This document shows positions 45,539-55,224 of a stretch of DNA of 64,000 nucleotides, piece after piece. The notes under the pieces were generated by a model. The model searched no databases and had not been told where the DNA came from. It saw only the letters and a program-made list of their open reading frames with translations. This DNA comes from Klenkia taihuensis (GTDB lineage: Bacteria; Actinomycetota; Actinomycetes; Mycobacteriales; Geodermatophilaceae), in contig NZ_FOMD01000003.1 of NCBI RefSeq assembly GCF_900112525.1, positions 248,001 to 312,000 on the forward strand, given 5' to 3'. The translations under genes and the position numbers were made by a program. Positions within the stretch are counted from its first letter, which is position 1. Every line of letters starts with the position of its first letter.

Positions 45539-47557
45539 ATGCGGCCCGACGACCTCGCCTCCCTGCGCACGCCCGGTGCGGCCACGGTGACCCCGGACGG
45601 GTCGACCGCGGTGGTCGCGGTGACCCGGCTGGACCTCGACGGCGACCAGTACCGCAGCCAGCTCTGGGCGGTGCCCACCGACGCCTCCGCCCCGGCCCGG
45701 CCGCTCACCCACGGGCACCGCGACTCGGCGCCGGTCTTCTCCCCGGACGGTCGCTGGCTGGCCTTCCTGGGCGCGGAGAGCGGCGGGAAGCCGCAGCTGC
45801 ACCTGCTGCCCACCGGGGGCGGGGAGGCCCGCCGGCTCACCGACCACCCGCTCGGTGCCGGCGCCCCGGTCTGGGCACCGGACTCGCGGCGGATCGCGTA
45901 CACCGCCCGGGTCCCGGAGGAGGGCCGCTACGGCACCGTCGAGGGCGTCGACCCGGCCGCCGAGCCGCCCCGGCTGATCACCACGCTGAAGTACCGGTCC
46001 GACGACGTCGGGTTCACCACCGACCGCCGGCAGCACGTGTTCGTCCTCGACCTGCCCGACGACGACGCCGACGACGAGGTGCCGGTCGCCGAGCCGGTGC
46101 AGGTCACCTCGGGCGACCACGACGACACCGACGTCGCCTGGCACCCGGCCGGCACCGAGCTGGTCTTCGTGTCCGCCCGCCACCCGCGTGCCGACCGCGA
46201 CCTGGTCAGCGACGTGTGGGCCTGCCGGCCCGACGGCTCGCACCTGCGGCGGGTCACCGAGAGCCGCTCCTCGTGCTCGGCCCCCACCTACGACCCCGAC
46301 GACCTCGAGGGCCGCACCGTCTACCTGGCCGCCCAGCCCGACCTGGGCCCCGAGGGGCTGGACTTCGTCGGCCGCGGCACCGTGCCGTGCCGGGTGGACG
46401 CCGCCGGCGGCCACCCCCAGCCGCTGCTGGACCCGGCCAAGCACGACCTCGGCCACGACTTCGGCCGCGTCGTGGTGGCCGGCGGCGACCTGTTCGTGGC
46501 CGTGCAGAAGCAGGGCGCGGTCGAGCTGCTGCGGGTGCCGCTGGCCGGCGGGGAGCCCGAGGCGCTGGTCGACGGCCCGTACACCACCCGCGGCATCGGG
46601 GTGGGCGGCGGTGTCGTCGTCGCCACCGTCGCGCACGACCGCTCGGCGGGGGAGCTGCTGGCGATCACCCCGGGCCGCCGCCGGCTGCTCACCGGCTTCG
46701 GCAGCCTGCTGCAGGGCACCGGGCGGCTGCACGCGATGCGGGAGAAGACGGCCACCGCGCCCGACGGCTACCCGGTGCACGGCTGGATCACCGTGCCCGA
46801 CGGGCCCGGCCCGCACCCGGTGCTGCTCACCGTGCACGGCGGGCCGCACAGCCAGTACGGCTGGTCGCTGTTCGACGAGACCCAGGTCTACGTCTCGGCC
46901 GGCTACGCCGTCCTGCAGTGCAACCCGCGCGGGTCGTCGGGGTACGGCGAGGAGCACGGCCGCGCGGTCAGGGAGCGCTTCGGCGAGGTGGACGCCGACG
47001 ACGTCGTCGCCTTCCTGGACGAGGCCCTCCAGGAGCCCGAGCTCGACGACACCCGGGTCGGCCTCATGGGCGGGTCCTACGGCGGGTACATGACCACCCT
47101 GCTGGTCGGGCGCACCCAGCGGTTCGCCGCCGCGATCAGCGAGCGGGCGTTCAACGACCCGGTGAGCTTCGTCGGCTCCTCCGACATCGGGTTCTTCTTC
47201 CCCGACCAGTACCTGGGCACCGACCCCGAGCGGGTCGCCGCCCAGTCGGCGATGGCCGGGGCGCACCGGATCACCACCCCCACCATGGTCATCCACTCGG
47301 AGGAGGACTGGCGCTGCCCGCTGGAGCAGGGCACCCGGCTGTTCGTGGAGCTGAAGCGGCGCGGGGTGCCCAGCGAGCTGCTGCTGTTCCCCGGCGAGGG
47401 CCACGAGCTGTCCCGCACCGGCCGGCCGCGGCACCGCCTGGCGCGGCTGGAGCACGTGCTGCGCTGGTGGGGCCGCTGGCTGCCGACCGCGCAGAACAGC
47501 ACGGCGGCGGCGCTGCCGGCCGGTCCGACGGCGGGGGAGCAGCAGCCCGCCGGGTGA
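45539..47557 (+). CDS. S9 family (prolyl-oligopeptidase-like) peptidase
   Basis: A 672-residue serine peptidase, probably an acylaminoacyl- or dipeptidyl-peptidase. Residues about 1-380 are a beta-propeller with repeated blades (APVFSPDGRWLAFLG, APVWAPDSRRIAYTA, VAWHPAGTELVFVS). The alpha/beta-hydrolase domain begins near 400: TVHGGPHSQYG oxyanion strand, nucleophile Ser in MGGSYGGYMT, Asp in IHSEEDWRCP and His in PGEGHELSR. No signal peptide, so it is cytosolic, degrading short peptides. It is followed after 82 bp by the DUF4178 gene. Confidence 0.92.
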   Translation: MRPDDLASLRTPGAATVTPDGSTAVVAVTRLDLDGDQYRSQLWAVPTDASAPARPLTHGHRDSAPVFSPDGRWLAFLGAESGGKPQLHLLPTGGGEARRLTDHPLGAGAPVWAPDSRRIAYTARVPEEGRYGTVEGVDPAAEPPRLITTLKYRSDDVGFTTDRRQHVFVLDLPDDDADDEVPVAEPVQVTSGDHDDTDVAWHPAGTELVFVSARHPRADRDLVSDVWACRPDGSHLRRVTESRSSCSAPTYDPDDLEGRTVYLAAQPDLGPEGLDFVGRGTVPCRVDAAGGHPQPLLDPAKHDLGHDFGRVVVAGGDLFVAVQKQGAVELLRVPLAGGEPEALVDGPYTTRGIGVGGGVVVATVAHDRSAGELLAITPGRRRLLTGFGSLLQGTGRLHAMREKTATAPDGYPVHGWITVPDGPGPHPVLLTVHGGPHSQYGWSLFDETQVYVSAGYAVLQCNPRGSSGYGEEHGRAVRERFGEVDADDVVAFLDEALQEPELDDTRVGLMGGSYGGYMTTLLVGRTQRFAAAISERAFNDPVSFVGSSDIGFFFPDQYLGTDPERVAAQSAMAGAHRITTPTMVIHSEEDWRCPLEQGTRLFVELKRRGVPSELLLFPGEGHELSRTGRPRHRLARLEHVLRWWGRWLPTAQNSTAAALPAGPTAGEQQPAG

Positions 47558-47639
47558 TCCTGTGGGTCCCCTGAGCGGGAGCTGGACCGACCGGTTACCG
47601 TCCCCCCGATCCGTCGACCGGACCGGGAGGTTCCGCCAG

Positions 47640-48245
47640 GTGACCGAGTTCGTGCTGGTCGTGCTGCTGCTGGCCGCGGTGGCCGCCGTGGTGGTGCTCG
47701 TCCTCCGGCAGCGGCGCGCCCGGCGGCCCGCCGCCCGCCGCACCGACCCGCTGGCCGGCCAGCCCGACACCTGGGACCCGATGCGGATCGGTCCCGGCGA
47801 CGTCATCACCTACGCGGGCATCGACCACGTCGTCCGCGGCACGATCACGCTCACCGAGGCCGGCGTCAGCTGGTACGAGCACCTGCTCGACGGCTCGACC
47901 GGCCGCCGCTGGCTGACCGTCGAGGACGACGAGGGCGACCTCGAGCTCACCCTCTGGCAGCGCGCCGAGGGCACCGGGCTGACCCCGGACGGCGACGTCG
48001 TCCTGCGCGACGTGGTGCACCGGCAGGTCGAGCGGGGCCGCGCGCAGTACCGGGCCGAGGGCACCACCGGCACCGCGCCCAGCGGGACCGTGGACTACGC
48101 CGACTACCGCACCCGCGACGGCCTGGGCCTGCTCGCCTTCGAGCGCTGGGCCGACACCCAGTCGTGGGAGGTCTCCACCGGCCGGCGGGTCACCCCGGCC
48201 GAGCTGACCGTCTACCACGCCCAGCCCGGTCAGCCCGGCTCGTGA
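47640..48245 (+). CDS. DUF4178 protein with N-terminal membrane anchor
   Basis: A 201-residue protein. One helix near the N-terminus (EFVLVVLLLAAVAAVVVLVL) is followed by basic residues and a soluble DUF4178 domain (about 45-190) with GDVITYAGIDHVVRGTITL, YEHLLDGSTGRRWLTVEDD and DYADYRTRDG. I chose GTG at 47640 because GGGAGG lies nine bases upstream and it places the helix at the start; a longer frame begins at 47562. First gene of a tightly coupled cluster with DUF2617, DUF4247, DUF350, an aminopropyltransferase and a K+ channel. Function unknown. Confidence 0.85.
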   Translation: MTEFVLVVLLLAAVAAVVVLVLRQRRARRPAARRTDPLAGQPDTWDPMRIGPGDVITYAGIDHVVRGTITLTEAGVSWYEHLLDGSTGRRWLTVEDDEGDLELTLWQRAEGTGLTPDGDVVLRDVVHRQVERGRAQYRAEGTTGTAPSGTVDYADYRTRDGLGLLAFERWADTQSWEVSTGRRVTPAELTVYHAQPGQPGS

Positions 48246-48751
48246 GCACGCTCGACCTCGCCGTCCCCACCCGCGACGTGGCCGCCGACGCGCTGGGCCT
48301 GCTGCTGGACGCCCCGGCCCCGCCGGCCCTGGCCTCGCTGCTGCTGCGCGGTGCCCACGGCGGCGAGCTGGAGCTCGGCGTCCTCGGCGCCTCGCACGTC
48401 GTCCGCGCCAGCGCGGGCGGCCGGTCGACCACCGAGCAGGTCTCCTGCGACGCCGTCGCCGCCGGCGGCGACCCGCTGCCGCCCACCGCCGGGCGGCCGG
48501 GCTACGCCTTCACCGCCACCGTGGAGCACCTCCCGGCCGCCGAGCTCGACCGCCGGGCGGTCGAGCTGCGGGCCTGGGCCGCCGCGGCCGACGACCGGCT
48601 GTGCGCCGGCTTCCCCGGCCACGACGCGGCGCTCACCGCGGTCACCGGGGCGGCCACCGCCACCGGCTGGACCTGGACCACCTGGCACCTCTACCCCGGG
48701 GCGCCCACCGGGCAGCTCGTCACCACCGCCAGCGACTGGAGGCCGGCATGA
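48242..48751 (+). CDS. DUF2617 family protein
   Basis: A 169-residue soluble protein. The order LELGVLGASHVV, FTATVEHLPAAELDRRAVEL, LCAGFPGHDAALTAVTG and TGWTWTTWHLYPG matches actinobacterial DUF2617. GTG at 48242 overlaps the DUF4178 stop, and its own stop overlaps the ATG of the DUF4247 gene, so all three are co-translated. No catalytic motif or signal is visible. Cytosolic by sequence; function unknown. Confidence 0.85.
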   Translation: MSTLDLAVPTRDVAADALGLLLDAPAPPALASLLLRGAHGGELELGVLGASHVVRASAGGRSTTEQVSCDAVAAGGDPLPPTAGRPGYAFTATVEHLPAAELDRRAVELRAWAAAADDRLCAGFPGHDAALTAVTGAATATGWTWTTWHLYPGAPTGQLVTTASDWRPA

Positions 48752-49152
48752 CCCCCCGACCCGCGTGGGCGGCGCTGCTCGCCGCCGGCCTGCTGCTGAC
48801 CGGCTGCGGATCGGGCGGCGACCCGGAGGACTTCATCCGCGACACCTACCGCTCGACGGGCACCGACGCCGACGGCGACACCTACGAGTCGTCCGACCCG
48901 GTCGGCACCACCGCCGGGGACATCGCCGCGGCCGTCGCGCCCGCGGCCCGGCAGAGCGACGGCGGCTCGGAGTACCTGCGCTACGACGACGACATCGTGG
49001 TCGTCACCGCCGCCAGCGCCGGCAGCACCGTCCGGGTCGAGGACGTCGACGGCCGCTACAGCCGCGGCTACTACTCCTACCTCGGCTCGGGCTTCCGGCC
49101 CGGCTCGCCCGCCGCCGGCGGGGGCGACGGCGGCCCCGGCGACGGCAAGTGA
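48748..49152 (+). CDS. DUF4247 lipoprotein
   Basis: A 134-residue exported protein with lipobox LLTGCGSGG (Cys about 20), followed by a small domain with DDDIVVVTAASAGSTVRVED and RYSRGYYSYLGSGF, typical of DUF4247. The C-terminus is Gly-rich. Membrane attached on the outside. ATG at 48748 overlaps the DUF2617 stop by four bases. Part of the conserved cluster around the aminopropyltransferase. Confidence 0.85.
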   Translation: MTPRPAWAALLAAGLLLTGCGSGGDPEDFIRDTYRSTGTDADGDTYESSDPVGTTAGDIAAAVAPAARQSDGGSEYLRYDDDIVVVTAASAGSTVRVEDVDGRYSRGYYSYLGSGFRPGSPAAGGGDGGPGDGK

Positions 49153-49183
49153 CCACCCACCCCACCCCCGGCAGGAGCACCCC

Positions 49184-49627
49184 GTGACCTTCGGTTCCCT
49201 GGACGGCAGCGAGCTCGGCGACGGCGTGGTCGCGACGCTGCTGTACTTCGTCGTCGGCGTCGCCGTGCTCGGCCTGGGCTTCCTCGCCCTGGACGCACTG
49301 ACCCCGGGCAACCTGCGCACGCAGGTCTACACCGACCGCAAGCCCAACGCGGCGATCCTGCTGGGCGCCAACCACCTGGCGCTGGCGGTCATCGTGGTCA
49401 CCGCGATCATGACCAGCTCCGACGAGCTGCTGCAGGGCCTGGTCGACTCCGCGGTCTACGGAGTCCTCGGCGTGGTGCTGCAGGGCGTCGCGCTGCGGGT
49501 GCTCGACGCGTTCGTGCCCGGCCACCTGCGGGCGATCGTGGACGAGGACCGGATGAGCGGCGCAGCCTGGGCGGTGGCCACGAGCCTGGTCGCCATCGGC
49601 GTGGTCAACGCCGCCGCCCTCTCCTGA
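49184..49627 (+). CDS. DUF350 membrane protein
   Basis: A 147-residue protein with four helices arranged as two DUF350 repeats: TLLYFVVGVAVLGLGFLALD with the amphipathic TPGNLRTQVYTDRKPNAAIL, then VYGVLGVVLQGVALRVLDAF with VPGHLRAIVDEDRMSGA. The internal duplication is clear by eye. GTG at 49184 follows GGAGCACCCC. It starts 31 bp after the DUF4247 gene and is followed by the aminopropyltransferase after 8 bp. Function unknown. Confidence 0.87.
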   Translation: MTFGSLDGSELGDGVVATLLYFVVGVAVLGLGFLALDALTPGNLRTQVYTDRKPNAAILLGANHLALAVIVVTAIMTSSDELLQGLVDSAVYGVLGVVLQGVALRVLDAFVPGHLRAIVDEDRMSGAAWAVATSLVAIGVVNAAALS

Positions 49628-49635
49628 GCCCCGCC

Positions 49636-51189
49636 GTGGCGGTGCTCGAGCAGCAGCGGCCGGCGGCGCGCTGGTACCGGCCGCTCCTGCTGGCCGCCGT
49701 CGGGGTCTGCGCGGCCTGCGGGCTGGTGTACGAGCTGGTGCTGCTCACCCTGTCCGCGTCGCTGGCCGGCGGCGGGATCACCCAGACCTCGCTCATCGTG
49801 GCCGGGTTCGTCGCCGCCCTCGGCGCCGGCGCGCTGCTGGTCAAGCCGTTCCTGGGCCACGCGGCGGCCACCTTCGTCGCGGTCGAGATCCTGCTCGGCG
49901 TGGTCGGCGGGCTGTCCGCCGTCACCCTCTACGTGACGTTCAGCTTCTACGGGGCCAGCGGGTGGGTGCTGGTCGCCGGCACCGCGGTGATCGGCGTGCT
50001 GGTCGGCGCCGAGGTGCCGCTGCTGATGACCCTGCTCCAGCGCGGTGCCGACGACGTCGACGCGCAGGGCAGCGGCCGGATCCTGGCCGACCTCAACGCC
50101 GCCGACTACGCCGGCGCCCTGCTCGGCGGGCTGGCCTGGCCGTTCCTGCTGCTGCCGCTGGCCGGGCAGGTGCGCGGCGCCGCGCTGACCGGCCTGGTCA
50201 ACCTGCTGGCCGCCGCCGTCGTCGCCGGGGTGCTGCTGCGCGCCCAGCTCGGCCCGCGCGCCCGGCGGACGGCGACCGCTGCCCTGCTGGCCGCGGCCGC
50301 GCTGCTCGGCGTGCTGCTCTGGCGGGCCCAGGACATCGAGGTCGACGCCCGGCAGCGGCTCTACGACGACCCGGTGGTCTCGGCCGAGCGCTCCCGCTAC
50401 CAGGAGGTCGTGGTCACCCGGCGTGGGGACGACGTCCGGCTCTACCTGGACGGCGACCTGCAGTTCTCCAGCCTCGACGAGCACCGCTACACCGAGTCGC
50501 TGGTGCACCCCGTGCTGGCCCGGGACCCCCAGCGGGTGCTGGTGCTCGGCGGCGGCGACGGCCTGGCCGCCCGCGAGCTGCTGCGCCACCCCACGGTGAC
50601 CGAGGTGGTGCAGGTCGAGCTCGACCCCGCCGTCCTGGACCTCGCCCGCACCCGGCTGGCCGACCTCAACGACGACGCCCTCGCCGACCCCCGCGTGCAG
50701 GTCGTCGTCGCCGACGCCTTCACCTGGCTGCGCGACCCGCCCGGGGCGCCCTTCGACGCCGTCGTGGTGGACATGCCCGACCCCGACACCCCGGCACTGG
50801 GCCGGCTCTACTCCACCGAGTTCTACGGCCTGGTCGGCAGCGTGCTCGCGCCCGGCGGGCTGGTCACCGTTCAGGCCGGCAGCCCCTACTCCACGCCCGC
50901 CGCCTACTGGCGCACGCTGGCCACCGTCGACAGCGCCGGGCTGACCGGCACGCCGTACCACGTGGACGTGCCCAGCTTCGGCGACTGGGGCTTCGTGCTG
51001 GCCCAGGCCGGCGACGCGGCCCCGCCGCTCGCGCTGTCGGCGCAGCGGCCCCCCACCCGGTTCCTGGACGAGGCGGTGCTCGCCGCGGCGGGGGTCTTCC
51101 CGCCCGACCGGTCGCGTCAGGAGCTCGCACCCAGCACGCTCGACCAGCCGCTGGTCGTCGACGACATGCGGCAGGGGTACCAGGGATGA
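49636..51189 (+). CDS. membrane-embedded spermidine-synthase-like aminopropyltransferase
   Basis: A 517-residue protein. The first 235 residues hold seven or so membrane helices; the rest is a cytosolic spermidine-synthase fold. It contains the SAM-type loop VLVLGGGDGLAARELLRHP, the acidic strand VVQVELDPAVLDLAR, ALADPRVQVVVADAF and the active-site stretch VVVDMPDPDTPALGRLYSTEF. This long membrane version occurs in actinobacteria beside DUF350 and DUF4247. Substrate has not been established and may not be putrescine. GTG at 49636 lies 8 bp after the DUF350 stop. Confidence 0.88.
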   Translation: MAVLEQQRPAARWYRPLLLAAVGVCAACGLVYELVLLTLSASLAGGGITQTSLIVAGFVAALGAGALLVKPFLGHAAATFVAVEILLGVVGGLSAVTLYVTFSFYGASGWVLVAGTAVIGVLVGAEVPLLMTLLQRGADDVDAQGSGRILADLNAADYAGALLGGLAWPFLLLPLAGQVRGAALTGLVNLLAAAVVAGVLLRAQLGPRARRTATAALLAAAALLGVLLWRAQDIEVDARQRLYDDPVVSAERSRYQEVVVTRRGDDVRLYLDGDLQFSSLDEHRYTESLVHPVLARDPQRVLVLGGGDGLAARELLRHPTVTEVVQVELDPAVLDLARTRLADLNDDALADPRVQVVVADAFTWLRDPPGAPFDAVVVDMPDPDTPALGRLYSTEFYGLVGSVLAPGGLVTVQAGSPYSTPAAYWRTLATVDSAGLTGTPYHVDVPSFGDWGFVLAQAGDAAPPLALSAQRPPTRFLDEAVLAAAGVFPPDRSRQELAPSTLDQPLVVDDMRQGYQG

Positions 51190-51199
51190 GGAGACTGCG

Positions 51200-51607
51200 A
51201 TGTCGAAGGTGACCGACGGGCTGATCAGCTGCGCGAACCGCACGCCGCTGGCCGTCGCGCTGTACCTGACCACGGTGGTGCTGTCGGCCACCGGCGTGTG
51301 GGCGCTGGAGGGCTGGGGGTTCGGCGACTCGGTGTGGTGGGCCTTCGTGACCACCACGACGACCGGCTACGGCGACCTGTTCCCGGTGACCGTCGCCGGG
51401 CGGGTGATCGGCGTGCTGACGATGTTCGCCGGCATCATCGGCATCGGCGTCATCGTCGGCCGGATCGCCGCGGTGGTCATCCGCACCCACGACGACTTCA
51501 CGCACGAGGAGCAGGTGGACCTCCTCGAGGAGTCCGACGAGCAGCTGCGGCTGCTGCGCGAGATCCGGGCCGAGCTCGGCACCCGCCGTCCCGACCACGC
51601 AGGCTGA
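51200..51607 (+). CDS. two-helix potassium channel
   Basis: A 135-residue ion channel subunit. Two helices (about 17-36 and 68-92) flank a pore loop with selectivity filter TTTTTGYGD at 51-59, diagnostic of K+ channels. The C-terminus is a charged helix (EEQVDLLEESDEQLRLLREI) likely to tetramerise. No RCK/NAD-binding domain. ATG at 51200 has GGAG about six bases upstream, and the gene starts 10 bp after the aminopropyltransferase. It completes the cluster; coupling of a K+ channel to a polyamine-type enzyme suggests pore modulation by a polyamine, which is speculation. Confidence 0.9.
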   Translation: MSKVTDGLISCANRTPLAVALYLTTVVLSATGVWALEGWGFGDSVWWAFVTTTTTGYGDLFPVTVAGRVIGVLTMFAGIIGIGVIVGRIAAVVIRTHDDFTHEEQVDLLEESDEQLRLLREIRAELGTRRPDHAG

Positions 51608-51659
51608 GAGTTCGCCGGGACGGCGTGCCGGCAGAGGGCGGTCGCCGCATGATCGGCCC

Positions 51660-53474
51660 GTGACCGCGATCGAGGACCTGGCCGTGATCGGCGACCTGCA
51701 GACCGCCGCGCTGGTGGACGCCGAGGGGTCGGTGGTCTGGCTCTGCCTGCCCCGCTTCGACTCCCCGGCCTGCTTCGCCGCGCTGCTGGACACCGACGCC
51801 GCCGGGCACTGGCGGATCGCCCCCGCCGACGGCGGGCGGTGCACCCGGCGGCGCTACCGCGGCGACACCCTGGTGCTGGAGACCGAGTGGGAGACGCCCG
51901 ACGGCACCGTGCGGGTGGTCGACCACATGCCGCTGCGCGGCCGCTACCCGGACGTGGTGCGCATCGTCGAGGGCGTCACCGGCGAGGTGGCGGTGCGCGG
52001 CGAGCTCGCCGTCCGGTTCGACTACGGCCGGGTGGTGCCCTGGGTGCGCCGCGTCGGCGACCGCTGGCAGGCCCTCGCCGGCCCGGACGCGCTGTGGCTG
52101 TCCACGCCCGCCCCGCTGGAGGGCCGCGACCGCACCACCGTCTCGGAGTTCACCGTCCGCGCGGGGGAGCGGGTGCCCTTCGTGCTGACCTGGACGCCGG
52201 GCCACCACGACGCCCCGCCCGAGGTCGACGCCGAGCGGGCGCTGGGCGAGACCGTCGCCGCGTGGGAGCGCTGGGTGGCCGACGGCCGGGCCGTCGGCGG
52301 CCGGTGGGCCGGTGCCGTCACCCGGTCGCTGGTCACCCTGCGGGCACTGACCCACGCGCCCACCGGCGGCATCGTCGCCGCCGTCACGACCTCGCTGCCC
52401 GAGCAGCCCGGGGGCCCGCGCAACTGGGACTACCGGTACAGCTGGCTGCGCGACTCCACCTACACCCTGCAGGCGCTGCTGGCCGCCGGGCACACCGAGG
52501 AGGCGCAGGCCTGGCGGCGCTGGCTGCTGCGCGCGGTCGCCGGTGACCCCGCGGACCTGCAGATCATGTACGGCGTCGACGGCACCCGGCGGCTGCCCGA
52601 GGCGGAGCTGGACTGGCTGGCCGGCTGGGAGGGGTCCCGGCCGGTGCGCACCGGCAACGCCGCAGCCGCCCAGCTGCAGCTCGACGTGGTCGGCGAGGTG
52701 CTCGACGGCCTGCACCTGGCCCGGGCCGCCGGCCTCGGCGCCCCGGAGGAGGCCTGGGACCTGCAGTGCGCGCTGCTGGACCACCTCGAGGGCCAGTGGC
52801 AGCAGCCGGACTCCGGGCTGTGGGAGCAGCGCGGCGAGCCCCGGCACTTCGTGCACTCCAAGGTGATGGCCTGGGTCGCCTTCGACCGCATGGTCCGCGG
52901 CGCGCGGGAGCACGGCCTGCCCGGTCCGGTCGAGCACTGGGCGCGAGTGCGCGACACCATCCGCGCGGAGGTGCTCGAGCACGGCGTCCACGACGGCCAC
53001 CTGGTGCAGTCCTACGGGTCCACCGAGCTCGACGCCGCGCTGCTGCTGGTGCCCCGGGTCGGCTTCCTGCCCGCCGACGACCCGCGCGTGGTCGCCACCG
53101 TGGAGGCCGTGCAGCGCGACCTCACCCGCGACGGCCTGGTGCTGCGCTACCGCCCCGACAGCAGCGGCGACGGGCTGCCCGGCACCGAGGGCGTCTTCCT
53201 GGCCTGCTCCTTCTGGCTGGTGGACGCCCTGCACGGCGCCGGCCGGCGGGACGAGGCCGAGGCGCTGTTCGAGCGGCTGCTGGGGTGCGCCTCCGACCTG
53301 GGTCTGCTCAGCGAGGAGTGGGACCCCGACGCCGGCCGCCAGCTCGGCAACACCCCGCAGGCCTTCAGCCACTTCGCGCTGGTGGTCACCGCCGTCCAGC
53401 TCGACGAGGGCCGGCACGCCCGCAGCGACCACCCGGTGGGCGCTGCCCGCGCGGGTGCCCCCCGGCTGCCCTAG
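51660..53474 (+). CDS. glycoside hydrolase family 15 protein (trehalase/glucoamylase-like)
   Basis: A 604-residue cytosolic enzyme. An N-terminal beta-sandwich (to about 230) begins [17 protein letters not shown], as in mycobacterial GH15 trehalases. The (alpha/alpha)6 barrel has [20 protein letters not shown], with the substrate-binding Arg and Asp, and [21 protein letters not shown], with the catalytic Glu. Both trehalase and glucan glucohydrolase activity are possible. It lies next to pgi, which would take glucose 6-phosphate onward. GTG at 51660; its last 20 codons overlap only the pgi leader, not the pgi start. CATGAT six bases before the GTG is a weak leaderless -10 candidate. Confidence 0.88.
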   Translation: MTAIEDLAVIGDLQTAALVDAEGSVVWLCLPRFDSPACFAALLDTDAAGHWRIAPADGGRCTRRRYRGDTLVLETEWETPDGTVRVVDHMPLRGRYPDVVRIVEGVTGEVAVRGELAVRFDYGRVVPWVRRVGDRWQALAGPDALWLSTPAPLEGRDRTTVSEFTVRAGERVPFVLTWTPGHHDAPPEVDAERALGETVAAWERWVADGRAVGGRWAGAVTRSLVTLRALTHAPTGGIVAAVTTSLPEQPGGPRNWDYRYSWLRDSTYTLQALLAAGHTEEAQAWRRWLLRAVAGDPADLQIMYGVDGTRRLPEAELDWLAGWEGSRPVRTGNAAAAQLQLDVVGEVLDGLHLARAAGLGAPEEAWDLQCALLDHLEGQWQQPDSGLWEQRGEPRHFVHSKVMAWVAFDRMVRGAREHGLPGPVEHWARVRDTIRAEVLEHGVHDGHLVQSYGSTELDAALLLVPRVGFLPADDPRVVATVEAVQRDLTRDGLVLRYRPDSSGDGLPGTEGVFLACSFWLVDALHGAGRRDEAEALFERLLGCASDLGLLSEEWDPDAGRQLGNTPQAFSHFALVVTAVQLDEGRHARSDHPVGAARAGAPRLP

Positions 53475-53511
53475 CGTCGTCGGCGTCCCCGACCGACCCC
53501 AGGAGAGCTCC

Positions 53512-55185
53512 GTGGCCGCCCCTTCGCACGACCCCACCTCCACCGCCGCCTGGTCGGCCCTGCTGGCCCACCGCGACGCCACCACCCCCGACCTGCGCGG
53601 CTGGTTCGACGCCGACCCGGGCCGTGCCGAGCGCCTGACGATGGACGTCGCCGACCTGCACGTCGACCTGTCCAAGAACCTGGTCACCGACGAGACGCTC
53701 GCGCTGCTGCGCGACCTCGCCGAGCAGACCGGCGTGACCGACCGGCTGCAGGCCATGTTCGCCGGGGAGCACATCAACGTCACCGAGGACCGCGCCGTGC
53801 TGCACACCGCGCTGCGCCGCCCGGCCGGGCTGGACCCGCTCACCGTCGACGGGCAGGACGTCGACGCCGACGTGCAGGCCGAGCTGGCCAAGGTCTACGA
53901 GTTCGCCCGGGCCGTCCGGTCGGGGGAGTGGACCGGCGCCACCGGCCAGCGCATCACGACGGTGGTCAACATCGGCATCGGCGGCTCCGACCTCGGCCCC
54001 GTGATGGCCTACGAGGCGCTGCAGGCCCACCGCCAGGCGGGGCTGACCTGCCGGTTCGTCTCCAACATCGACCCCACCGACCTGGCCGAGACCACCGCCG
54101 ACCTCGACCCCGCCAGCACGCTGTTCATCGTGGCGTCGAAGACCTTCGGCACGCTGGAGACGCTGACCAACGCCCGGCTGGCCCGGCAGTGGATGTGGGA
54201 CGGCCTGGCCGGCGAGATCGAGGACAGCGACGCCGGGCGCCGCGAGGCCGTCGCCCGGCACTTCGTGGCCGTCTCCACCGCGCTGGACAAGGTGGCCGAC
54301 TTCGGCATCGACCCGGACAACGCCTTCGGGTTCTGGGACTGGGTCGGCGGCCGCTACTCCGTCGACTCGGCCATCGGCACCTCGCTGGCCGTGGCGATCG
54401 GCCCGGAGCGGTTCGCCGAGTTCCTGGCCGGCTTCCACGCCGTCGACGAGCACGTGCGCACCACCCCGCTGGAGCGCAACGTCCCGCTGCTCATGGGCCT
54501 GCTCAACGTCTGGTACGTCAACTTCCTCGGCGCGCACACCCACGCCGTGCTGCCCTACAGCCAGTACCTGCACCGGTTCCCTGCCTACCTGCAGCAGCTG
54601 ACCATGGAGAGCAACGGGAAGTCCGTGCGCTGGGACGGCCAGCCGGTCACCTGCGACACCGGCGAGGTGTTCTGGGGCGAGCCCGGCACCAACGGCCAGC
54701 ACGCCTTCTACCAGCTCATCCACCAGGGCACCCGGCTGATCCCGGCCGACTTCGTGGCCTTCGCGACCCCGCAGCACGCGCTGACCGACGGCGACACCGA
54801 CGTGCACGCCCTGTTCATGGCGAACTTCTTCGCGCAGACCAAGGCGCTGGCCTTCGGCAAGACCGCCGAGGAGGTCCGGGCCGAGGGGACGGCGGAGGAC
54901 GTCGTCCCGGCGCGGGTGTTCCCCGGCAACCGGCCGACCACCTCGATCATGGCGGAGTCGCTCACCCCGTCGGTGCTCGGCCAGCTGATCGCGCTCTACG
55001 AGCACATCACCTTCGCCGAGGGCGCCGTCTGGGGCATCGACAGCTTCGACCAGTGGGGCGTCGAGCTGGGCAAGCAGCTGGCCCTGCAGATCGCCCCCGC
55101 GCTGACCGGGGACGACGACGCCCTGCAGTCCCAGGACCCGAGCACGAAGGGCCTCATCGGCTGGTACCTGGCCCACCGCGCCTGA
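53512..55185 (+). CDS. pgi: glucose-6-phosphate isomerase
   Basis: A 557-residue cytosolic enzyme interconverting glucose 6-phosphate and fructose 6-phosphate. Motifs are [58 protein letters not shown] (with the catalytic Glu) and the C-terminal signature [16 protein letters not shown] at 53512 has AGGAGAG five bases upstream and gives normal length. Thirty-seven bases after GH15, so probably co-transcribed. It is followed by a terminator-like hairpin shared with the convergent MBL gene. Confidence 0.95.
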   Translation: MAAPSHDPTSTAAWSALLAHRDATTPDLRGWFDADPGRAERLTMDVADLHVDLSKNLVTDETLALLRDLAEQTGVTDRLQAMFAGEHINVTEDRAVLHTALRRPAGLDPLTVDGQDVDADVQAELAKVYEFARAVRSGEWTGATGQRITTVVNIGIGGSDLGPVMAYEALQAHRQAGLTCRFVSNIDPTDLAETTADLDPASTLFIVASKTFGTLETLTNARLARQWMWDGLAGEIEDSDAGRREAVARHFVAVSTALDKVADFGIDPDNAFGFWDWVGGRYSVDSAIGTSLAVAIGPERFAEFLAGFHAVDEHVRTTPLERNVPLLMGLLNVWYVNFLGAHTHAVLPYSQYLHRFPAYLQQLTMESNGKSVRWDGQPVTCDTGEVFWGEPGTNGQHAFYQLIHQGTRLIPADFVAFATPQHALTDGDTDVHALFMANFFAQTKALAFGKTAEEVRAEGTAEDVVPARVFPGNRPTTSIMAESLTPSVLGQLIALYEHITFAEGAVWGIDSFDQWGVELGKQLALQIAPALTGDDDALQSQDPSTKGLIGWYLAHRA

Positions 55186-55188
55186 GCG

Positions 55189-55224
55189 GGCGCGCCCGCG
55201 GCCGTCACCAGCCGCGGGCGCGCC
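55189..55224. terminator. hairpin between pgi and the convergent MBL gene
   Basis: A 14-bp perfect stem (55189-55202 with 55211-55224) begins three bases after the pgi stop. It overlaps the last codons of the MBL-hydrolase gene. Confidence 0.7.

Noticed and set aside
43958-47809. A 1283-codon antisense frame over the amidohydrolase and S9 peptidase
   Set aside because: Overlaps well-supported genes and lacks family motifs. Part of it is the amidohydrolase read out of frame.
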